Source: an uncultured Desulfobacteraceae bacterium (lineage in GTDB: Bacteria; Desulfobacterota; Desulfobacteria; Desulfobacterales; Desulfatirhabdiaceae). From it: a DNA stretch of 47,397 nt. The first letter of the stretch is position 1. The number at the start of each line of letters is the position of its first letter. Location of the stretch: assembly GCA_903953895.1 (NCBI GenBank), contig CAJBLH010000090.1, forward strand, positions 1 to 47,397. The letters are read 5' to 3'. Shown here in pieces: positions 41,265 through 47,397 of this stretch. The notes under the pieces are model-generated. The model had not been told where the DNA came from, ran no database searches, and saw only the letters and a program-made list of their open reading frames with translations. The position numbers were made by a program, and so were the translations under genes.

Positions 41265-42614
41265 ATGAAAAAGTATAAAATTTTTATAGTTGTTCTCATG
41301 ATAGCAACGATGATGAGTGGTTCAGCATGGGCCTGGAATGCCTCCGAGCATGTCAAGGCAGCGCCGAATGGCAAAGGTGATTTGTTGTTTTTCCCGTACT
41401 TTTTTGCTTATCCCGGAGGATATTCAACACACATTACCGTCATCAACACCAGTTCTACTCAAAGCGTGGTAGCGAAGGTTATATATCGCTCGTGGAATTA
41501 TAGCTCTGAATTGCGGGATCATTTGATTTATTTGTCTCCAAACGATGTTTGGACTGCGGATCTGGTGAATGTTGATGGTGTTGCGAGGCTGAGGAGTACG
41601 GATGACAGTATATTGGGCAAGCCAGTTCCCGCAGGCGCCGTAGCAGCCGATGATAACTTCGCTAATATAAGCCCTGTTGACATCGAATTAGTTCCAGCAG
41701 AATGTGCTGGTGACGACAATACTGAGGGGTACATTGAGGTAATCGAGGCAGCGGCAAGAACAGAAAGCGTCACTATGACAGGGTACGCACCTGGATCTAG
41801 AGTTGCAAAGAAACACATTTATGATTGGTATGAGTCATTAAATGTTGATCAGCCAGGGAGCTATTATTACTTATTGAATTATCCACCGGTCAACGTGCTA
41901 ACTGGTTATCAGCAAAATACTTTTGGTGTTGGTTCAACACTGAGCCGAGCGAATGTGTTTGCAGATTATGAAAATCAAGATAAACTTGAGATATCAGCCC
42001 CGACTACCCTTGGGCTTGCCGCCAGAAATAATGTGCCTGAGATAGAAGCAGCAATGGTAAAACTAAATGTTGGACTGCCATATGTCGCAAAAGCAAACGG
42101 CGATTCCGCACTTCATGTTTTCAATTTTCCGACTAAACAGTCATCTGAAAGTCCTGCTGCCCCATGTGCAAACTATAGTGATAGAAGCCCGTATTGGTCT
42201 GCTGTGGGCAGTAAGTACGAAAGATATTCTCGTAATATTTATGATTTATCAGAAAATACGCCTAGCGTATCTTCGCCAATCTTCTCACCAGTAACAACAA
42301 ATCCAACTTACATGGGTGCCGAAGTTCAATTTAACTTTGTTGAATATTCGACTGCCAACCCATCTTACACTGAAGGTTGGATTAGATATAACTGGGAACA
42401 ATCGTCAACAAGGAAAGTAAGTAGAACGCCAAGTGGATCAGAGATATCCTATTATGGAACTCCTGTTCTGGCTAGTGGATTGTATTGGACTGCCACAAGA
42501 TCTAACCCGGCAGAAGCTCTTGCTGCTTACGATGATGGTAACGTTTCAATAGGATCGAGGTTATTACCCTATTACCAATATACTGAGGATCAGGAGGCGA
42601 TGCCTAGCCTGTAG
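41265..42614 (+). CDS. Cassette B gene 3: large exported protein, family unrecognised
   Basis: The 449-residue copy of cassette A gene 3 has a signal peptide (VVLMIATMMSGSAWA, cleavage before WNASEH), then HVKAAPNGKGDLLFFPYF, ITVINTSSTQSVVAKVIYRS, LIYLSPNDVWTADL, STDDS, GYIEVIEAAA, LGLAARNNVPEIEAAM, YDLSENTPSV, EGWIRYNW and SYYGTPVL, all colinear with the other copy. ATG 41265 has GAGGAGG upstream; the frame extends back to TTG 41232 but that lead is highly charged and would spoil the signal. A terminator follows 140 bases after the stop. Function unknown; the strong conservation of NGKGDxLxFPYF suggests a structural core. Confidence 0.75.
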   Translation: MKKYKIFIVVLMIATMMSGSAWAWNASEHVKAAPNGKGDLLFFPYFFAYPGGYSTHITVINTSSTQSVVAKVIYRSWNYSSELRDHLIYLSPNDVWTADLVNVDGVARLRSTDDSILGKPVPAGAVAADDNFANISPVDIELVPAECAGDDNTEGYIEVIEAAARTESVTMTGYAPGSRVAKKHIYDWYESLNVDQPGSYYYLLNYPPVNVLTGYQQNTFGVGSTLSRANVFADYENQDKLEISAPTTLGLAARNNVPEIEAAMVKLNVGLPYVAKANGDSALHVFNFPTKQSSESPAAPCANYSDRSPYWSAVGSKYERYSRNIYDLSENTPSVSSPIFSPVTTNPTYMGAEVQFNFVEYSTANPSYTEGWIRYNWEQSSTRKVSRTPSGSEISYYGTPVLASGLYWTATRSNPAEALAAYDDGNVSIGSRLLPYYQYTEDQEAMPSL

Positions 42615-42753
42615 TAATAGGGCGATGGCGGTAGGCACTTTCCGATGGGCTCCCTTTTGTGTGTGATCGAAACTGGGGAATGTGCCTTGTAATTTGCTTT
42701 TCGCTTAATGTATTGAAAAGACGGCAGTTTGTTAAATTGACCGGAGTCTTAAC

Positions 42754-42804
42754 AAGAAGAAGTTGGAATTGATTTTTTTAGTTGTAATTTCAACTTCTTC
42801 TTTT
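42754..42804 (+). terminator. Terminator after cassette B gene 3
   Basis: AAGAAGAAGTTGGAATT pairs with AATTTCAACTTCTTCTT (17 positions, one mismatch), with a T-rich loop and a final TT. It can work in either direction because the left arm is A-rich. It sits where cassette A also has a terminator between genes 3 and 4. Confidence 0.7.
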
Positions 42805-43214
42805 CGAATTCAGTTTGTATAAATCTTTTCAGTAAGTAGCTTGCCCCCTTTTATATCATGAAGTGATCATTTTTGCTTATCAGAAGAAGATATTCAATAT
42901 CCCTTCTATCCATATAGTACCGGTCTATTTGATTGCATTCCATGCCTGTTTTTGCACGGCTTGTTGTAATGATAGACTGTGTTGCGTAGCAGAAAATCTG
43001 TGAGGACAATACGTTTCATTATAAAAAAGATAACATTGGGGGCCAGAATTAGCGGTCACTCCATCGGCTCCTATCTTTCTCAGATACAATATATGCAGAA
43101 TGGCAAAAAGCTCGCACTATTCCTCGCTGTGGTCATGACCTAATTCGCCAGACACAGTTTTTGTGATAAACTCTTCCTCAGCACAGGTTCAAGCGATGTT
43201 CTCTATTTTGCAAT

Positions 43215-43322
43215 TATAGCTTTAAGATAATGATTTTGGGAAGGCGGCAGGGTGAAGGTATTTTTTGTTTTGTTCATCCCTGACCAATAACGTACCCAAA
43301 ATCTTTATCTGGAAAGTTTTAA
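43215..43322. repeat. Palindromic MITE-like element, diverged copy
   Basis: This copy reads in the same direction as the 18247 copy. AAGGCGGCAGGGTGAAGG corresponds to AAGGCAGCAGGGAGGGAA, and TCATCCCTGACCAATAACG to CCATTCCCGACCGATAACG. The ends (TATAGCTTTAAGATAA; TTATCTGGAAAGTTTTAA) are recognisable but changed. Total length about 108 bases matches copy 1. Confidence 0.7.
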
Positions 43323-43441
43323 AATACTGTTACTGCACTTCATAATACCCCATGTTTCGCTTATTTTTCCTGATACATTGAATTTAAAACATAAAAAAGT
43401 GTAATTCATTTAAAAAATGGAATTCATCGTTGGTTTTATCT

Positions 43442-43577
43442 TGTAACTTACATTTCGTACCTTTCTCTTTAACATTCTGATAATATAGGATGTTAAAAAA
43501 TTAACCCCAACAACCACGTTAATATATCAGCTATAATATCAGATGGTTAAAATTATGTGCGAAATGTAAGTTGTAAA
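43442..43577. repeat. Second type of palindromic element
   Basis: The outer arms TTGTAACTTACATTTCGTAC (43442-43461) and GTGCGAAATGTAAGTTGTAA (43558-43577) are inverted copies with two mismatches. Inside are further imperfect complementary pieces (TCTGATAATATAGGATG against ATATCAGATGG). The 136-bp unit has the form of a small non-coding mobile element or a long hairpin RNA. It is not related to the TATAGACTTTC family. Confidence 0.5.
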
Positions 43578-43933
43578 TATCATTATGTTATAAAAAATGA
43601 GCGAAATTATAGTATTATCTTATGTTTCGCACATTTCTTCAGCCAAAATTGATTTATTTGCTCCACTTTAATTATAAATATAGCCAATATTTGTATGCTT
43701 TGCTCCACTTATTGAATATTGCCAACAAGAAAAAAATCAGTTCAACACAATTTCTTGAAGAAAACTATGTTTGACAGACCAATTTTAGGTTGATTTCATG
43801 AAATAAATACAAATGTCGAAAAAAATGAGCGAAAGGTAAAATGATATGCGTGTGTGCGTATTTATACCACAACATCGGTTTTTTTGTGAGCCTATAATTT
43901 TCGCTAAGCCAAATATTAATATTTGAGGAAACT

Positions 43934-46885
43934 ATGAAGACACGCTTGCCTATTCTGCTATTATCGTCTGCCTTGATTTTTGTCTTTTGCACAGGAGGAG
44001 TGCTTTTTGCTGATAATACAATTCCTGACGGATGTGTGACACTTCATTATCCGTACGCTCTTGCGCAGTGCGGAGGCTCAGACTGTACTTTTTTAGATAA
44101 AACTTCCGGATATATACCCTACTTCCGAGTTTTCATACCACCGGGAACAATTGTATTCCAAATGTATATTCTGGAATATGGAGGGCAATCGGTTATTGCC
44201 CGGCATGAAATCCCGCCTGAAGGAGAGCCTACCTCTCGACCTGCCGGCACACCTCACAACCCATATACGTTAAGTGATTTTGAGCAAGAAGACCAATGGG
44301 CAGCGCAAAGCTATGATGGCGTTTTAAATATTGCATATGATTCATTTCCGGATCCTTACCTTTCTTTTAATAGGGGCGGGTGGTTGTATGTGAAGGTAGG
44401 CGGTGGAAGCTATTCGCAGTATTACAGCACTACTTTTACCGTTACGGTTGACACAGCTACTTACAATAAATGGTGGGTTGACAATATCGTAGATGCTGAT
44501 GGGTGGAATCAAAAAGTTGAAGCCGTTCAAACGTATTGTCCAACAGCGGTTCCAGCAGAAATTTGTACGCAGGATTTGCCTGTTCTGAAGGTAACGCCGA
44601 CCGACCAACTGGTTTTATACGAAGCAGATAAGACCACTTTCACTGTTTCCAACAGCGGAACCGGAACAATGCCTTGGACTGCGGCCGTGCTATCTGGAAG
44701 CGAGTGGCTTACGATCATATCAGAAAGCAGCGGAACCAATGATGGATACATCACTTGCGGCTACAGCGACAATGGCGGCACAACAGCTCGCGTGGGTACA
44801 ATCCGGGTGACAGCAGCCGGGGCGACAAATAGCCCGGTGGATGTGACGGTTACACAGGAACCAACTCCGCAAGCACCGGTTCTATATGTTACGCCGAACA
44901 TTCAAAAGGTTTCCGAGCAAGCTAATACGACCGAATTCATTGTTAAAAACACAGGAACCGGAACAATGCCTTGGACTGCGGCCGTGCTATCTGGAAGCGA
45001 GTGGCTTACGATCATATCAGAAAGCAGCGGAACCAATGATGGAAACATCACTTGCGGCTACAGCGACAATGGCGGCACAACAGCTCGCGTGGGTACAATC
45101 CGGGTGACAGCAGCCGGCGGGGCGACAAACAGCCCGGTGGATGTGACGGTTACACAGGAACCAACTCCGCAAGCACCGGTTCTGGATGTTATGCCGAACA
45201 TTCAAAATGTTTCCAAGGAAGCTGGTACGACCGAATTCATTGTTAAAAACACAGGAACCGGAACAATGCGTTGGACTGCGGCCGTGCTATCCGGAGGCGA
45301 TTGGCTTACGATCACATCTGGAGACAGCGAGAGCAATGCGGGAACCATCATTTGCAGTTTCAGCACCAATTTCACCGCATCGAAGCGCGAGGGTACAATC
45401 CTGGTAAAAGCAGACGTAGATGTGAAATCTGTGTCTGTGCAGGTGATTCAAGAAACAGTCAGCATCGTATTGTCATCACTGGTTCCGGATACCGGGCTGG
45501 CGGCATGCTACGACAACGCTAATGTTATCGCATGTCCTACGTCTGGTCAGCCATTTTACGGCCAGGACGCAAACTTCCCACTCCATCCGATGTCTTACAC
45601 CAAGCTGGATGCCATCGGCAAGCCACTGTCGGATGCGAAAGTACCGTGGGTAATGTTAGCGGATGATGTTACCGGCCTGATCTGGGAGATGAAAACCAAC
45701 AAGGATAATAAACCGGATTACACTAATCCCCACGATGCGGACAACATCTATATCTGGGGCAACGGAAGCAACGCCGGAGCGCTGATCAGCGATGTTCATT
45801 ATGCCGACGACTTTATTAAAGCCTTGAATGTTGCAACTTTTGGCGGATACAGCGACTGGCGACTACCTACCATCAAGGAGCTTGCCTATATTGTTAGTTA
45901 CACTATTTCCTCTCCAGGGCCAAGGATAGATGCTCTTTTTTCTGACACGGCTTCATCTTTTTATTGGTCCGCCGATGCATATGCTGCTATGTTTTCGCAC
46001 GACGCGTGGTGCATGGATTTCAGTAGTGGCAAAAGTTATGTCCGCGATAAGTCTGATAATAGCTATTCTGCCCGCGCTGTTCGGGGGGGGGAGTCTGGGT
46101 CACAGCTTAATTTGGCAAATAAGCTTATTTTAGGCAGCGGTTCGTTGCATTCTGCTTCGACTACAGCCGGAATTTATACGGATAACGGCGATGGCACAGT
46201 AACAGACATATCTACTGGTCTGATGTGGGGGCCAAATACGAGTCTGTTTACCACCTGGCAGGATGCTTTAAGCTATTGTGAAACGGAAAATTATTCTGGC
46301 TACCCTGGCTGGCGACTGCCTACTATCAAAGAATTACAAAGTTTAGTGGATTTCAGTCAACACAACCCAAGCGTAAATCCCGTTTACTTTTCGAACATGG
46401 ACAGTTCCTTCTATTGGTCCTCTACTACCGAAACAAGTGATATGAGCAGGGCATGGGGTGTAGACTTCAGCAATGGCAGCACCGGCCACAAAGATAAAAA
46501 TGACTTCGGTTCTGCTGCTGTTCGAGCTGTTCGAAGCGTATTATTGCAAACAGCATGTACGGCAATTTTAGACGATAAATTATCACTTCATGTACCAATT
46601 ATTGAATCTGACGATCAAACATCTGAGATCAAACCGTATTTTTGGGCGGATTTTCTTTATGATCCCGATTATGCGCCTGATTTTTATTTTCAATTAACTA
46701 ATTTTGATAGGTTAGAAAATCCATCTGTCTCTTGTGAAACATCAACATTATCCGGCGATTTAAAATTACATATTCCTGATGTTTTGTTTTCAGACGGAAG
46801 CCATTATTGGGTAGATTTAGAGTACGTTAGCATCGATGCAAAAAACTACTTTATCGTTACAGGCTCTGATATGCTCAACAGATAA
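43934..46885 (+). CDS. Cassette B gene 4: exported protein with three BACON-like and two DUF1566 domains
   Basis: The 983-residue protein has a signal peptide (LIFVFCTGGVLFA) and an N-terminal domain (27-210) related to that of the 22315 protein (YFRVFIPPGTI, GVLNIAYD, GGWLYVKV, TYNKWWVD). Three BACON-like Ig repeats (about 215-312, 314-412, 414-512) with FTVSNSGTGTMPW, SEWLTI and GTIRVTA follow. Two DUF1566 domains (about 578-720 and 761-870) each carry the hallmarks TGLIW/TGLMW, DWRLPTIKEL/GWRLPTIKEL and a SSFYWS...AVR ending. A C-terminal beta domain (870-983) completes it. BACON domains often bind glycans or mucin; DUF1566 has a lectin-like fold in some proteins. GAGG precedes ATG 43934. 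It is likely a large cell-surface or secreted adhesin-like protein. Confidence 0.82.
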   Translation: MKTRLPILLLSSALIFVFCTGGVLFADNTIPDGCVTLHYPYALAQCGGSDCTFLDKTSGYIPYFRVFIPPGTIVFQMYILEYGGQSVIARHEIPPEGEPTSRPAGTPHNPYTLSDFEQEDQWAAQSYDGVLNIAYDSFPDPYLSFNRGGWLYVKVGGGSYSQYYSTTFTVTVDTATYNKWWVDNIVDADGWNQKVEAVQTYCPTAVPAEICTQDLPVLKVTPTDQLVLYEADKTTFTVSNSGTGTMPWTAAVLSGSEWLTIISESSGTNDGYITCGYSDNGGTTARVGTIRVTAAGATNSPVDVTVTQEPTPQAPVLYVTPNIQKVSEQANTTEFIVKNTGTGTMPWTAAVLSGSEWLTIISESSGTNDGNITCGYSDNGGTTARVGTIRVTAAGGATNSPVDVTVTQEPTPQAPVLDVMPNIQNVSKEAGTTEFIVKNTGTGTMRWTAAVLSGGDWLTITSGDSESNAGTIICSFSTNFTASKREGTILVKADVDVKSVSVQVIQETVSIVLSSLVPDTGLAACYDNANVIACPTSGQPFYGQDANFPLHPMSYTKLDAIGKPLSDAKVPWVMLADDVTGLIWEMKTNKDNKPDYTNPHDADNIYIWGNGSNAGALISDVHYADDFIKALNVATFGGYSDWRLPTIKELAYIVSYTISSPGPRIDALFSDTASSFYWSADAYAAMFSHDAWCMDFSSGKSYVRDKSDNSYSARAVRGGESGSQLNLANKLILGSGSLHSASTTAGIYTDNGDGTVTDISTGLMWGPNTSLFTTWQDALSYCETENYSGYPGWRLPTIKELQSLVDFSQHNPSVNPVYFSNMDSSFYWSSTTETSDMSRAWGVDFSNGSTGHKDKNDFGSAAVRAVRSVLLQTACTAILDDKLSLHVPIIESDDQTSEIKPYFWADFLYDPDYAPDFYFQLTNFDRLENPSVSCETSTLSGDLKLHIPDVLFSDGSHYWVDLEYVSIDAKNYFIVTGSDMLNR
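44651..45470 (+). repeat. Approximately 300-bp tandem repeats encoding BACON-like domains
   Basis: The landmark CCGGAACAAT occurs at 44661, 44958 and 45258, giving periods of 297 and 300 bases. Units one and two are almost identical over about 200 bases, differing by an added Gly codon in the second; unit three shares its first half closely and then diverges. This points to a recent in-frame duplication. Confidence 0.9.
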
Positions 46886-46996
46886 TGTTTTAATGTCGCG
46901 TATTTGGGAATCGCTGAATACACCAAATATTCGACAATTAATCAGTCGCAGGCAGCGCATGTAGATTTCTTCTGCGATTCACGATCGTTGATTAGA

Positions 46997-47027
46997 AAAT
47001 GGGAACAGATAAATGTTCCCATTTTTT
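46997..47027 (+). terminator. Rho-independent terminator closing cassette B
   Basis: AAATGGGAACA and TGTTCCCATTT form a perfect 11-bp stem with a 6-base loop, followed by TTT and TATT. It lies about 110 bases after the gene 4 stop. Confidence 0.88.
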
Positions 47028-47162
47028 ATTGGTTCGCCCGAGAGGTGCTTTCTCTGGTGCTGCAAGCCCCACCCTCCATCGGGCAGGTTTTCGCAGGGGG
47101 TGTGGACCCGTGTGTATTCCTATCATCAAGAACATTGAGACAGTGTGGAACGGTTTAATTTT

Positions 47163-47397
47163 ATGAATGCGACGGAACATTCCCTGCGGTGTAAGTCAAT
47201 GATCCCACATCTTATCGTTATGCTGTGGCTGATTTACATCGCCGCCATGGTGTGGGAACATGACGTCCAGAGCGTTCAGCCACCTCATTATGATTCCCTG
47301 ACGTATATGCAGAAAGCCATGAATTTCTGGAAGGCTGTGGATCAAGGAAATCTGTTTAACCCCCTGAATATTGAGCCGACAAATCGACCACCCGGAA
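47163..47397 (+). CDS. Start of a membrane protein, possibly GT-C glycosyltransferase (3' end outside window)
   Basis: The first 78 residues are visible: a short charged start, one hydrophobic segment (MIPHLIVMLWLIYIAAMVW) and an extracytoplasmic stretch with HYDSLTYMQKAMNFW and NPLNIEPTNRPPG. An acidic residue soon after the first membrane helix, together with the DSLTY motif, is common in GT-C membrane glycosyltransferases. The ATG has no strong ribosome site. Its place after cassette B resembles the placing of the Wzm/PMT genes after cassette A. Confidence 0.5.
   Translation, partial: MNATEHSLRCKSMIPHLIVMLWLIYIAAMVWEHDVQSVQPPHYDSLTYMQKAMNFWKAVDQGNLFNPLNIEPTNRPPG

Larger units (their letters stand above)
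42805..43933. other. 1.1-kb AT-rich non-coding stretch before cassette B gene 4
   Basis: No gene is supported. It holds a diverged palindromic element (43215-43322), a second, unrelated palindromic structure (43442-43577), and a direct repeat of TTTGCTCCACTT at 43657 and 43699. The motif GCGAAA recurs several times with neighbouring AT-rich sequence. The region is unusually long and repeat-laden and may be a landing site for small mobile elements or a regulatory region for gene 4. Confidence 0.55.

Noticed and set aside
42890-43150. Faint minus-strand resemblance to transposase pieces (a YN...P..Y pattern and an ANSGPQ stretch)
   Set aside because: Interrupted by stops and frame changes, with spacing unlike known DDE transposases; too weak to call even as a pseudogene.
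43934-46885. Diversity-generating retroelement suggested by DUF1566 domains
   Set aside because: No reverse transcriptase, accessory gene or template repeat is visible in the window.
46904-47158. 84-codon frame after cassette B
   Set aside because: Runs through the strong terminator at 46997-47027, has no ribosome site and no plausible product.
1-47397. tRNA, rRNA and known riboswitches
   Set aside because: Looked for cloverleaf-like and conserved rRNA sequence and for familiar riboswitch cores by eye; none seen. A covariance-model search would be decisive.

Overview
The window looks like chromosomal DNA of a Gram-negative bacterium, most likely a deltaproteobacterium (Desulfobacterota). 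The reasons are a complete-looking type II secretion (T2SS) gene set of deltaproteobacterial order, lipoproteins, a secretin, and mixed ATG/GTG/TTG starts. This placement is inference; no rRNA or marker gene is present. Every gene I can support is on the + strand, and many neighbours overlap by 1-4 bases, so the window is a series of long operons.

Layout. (1) 2-712: the end of a repeat-rich DUF3782/PD-(D/E)XK-like protein. (2) 993-5967: sugar and lipid-sugar genes: a GT4 glycosyltransferase, a DPM1-like GT2 with its DUF2304 partner, a eukaryote-like UDP-glucose dehydrogenase and UDP-xylose synthase. (3) 6036-19090: the T2SS genes gspG-E-F-H-I-J-K-L-M-D, then a TMTC-like membrane/TPR protein and a GspC-like HR-domain protein. 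(4) 19375-24078: secreted-protein cassette A: a SurA-N-like exported protein, a lipoprotein, a possible 33-residue peptide, a 456-residue exported protein, and a multidomain exported protein with long Pro-Thr linkers. (5) 24497-39749: a polysaccharide/glycoconjugate cluster: Wzm permease, PMT-family mannosyltransferase, another GT-C-like membrane protein, Wzt ATPase, a radical SAM-methyltransferase fusion, a second radical SAM protein, an LpxL-like acyltransferase, a GNAT protein, a PIG-L deacetylase, a giant GT2-coiled-coil-GT4 fusion and a GT4. (6) 40036-46885: cassette B, a diverged copy of cassette A in the same order and orientation, ending in a protein with three BACON-like repeats and two DUF1566 domains. 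(7) 47163-end: the start of another membrane protein.

How it may fit together (inference). The T2SS would export the cassette proteins. The DPM1-like synthase, PMT and TMTC-like proteins could O-mannosylate or otherwise glycosylate exported proteins, the Pro-Thr linkers of cassette A being obvious targets. Wzm/Wzt would export a glycan whose length might be set by the coiled-coil fusion enzyme. The two parallel four-gene cassettes around the glycan cluster are the strongest candidate for an undescribed surface or secreted system.

A family of ~80-110 bp palindromic elements (TATAGACTTTCAGAAAA ends) occurs in at least four intergenic places plus one solo end. Cassettes A and B and their intergenic spaces are visibly AT-richer than the T2SS and glycan genes. 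I see no tRNA, rRNA, CRISPR array, intact insertion sequence or reverse transcriptase.
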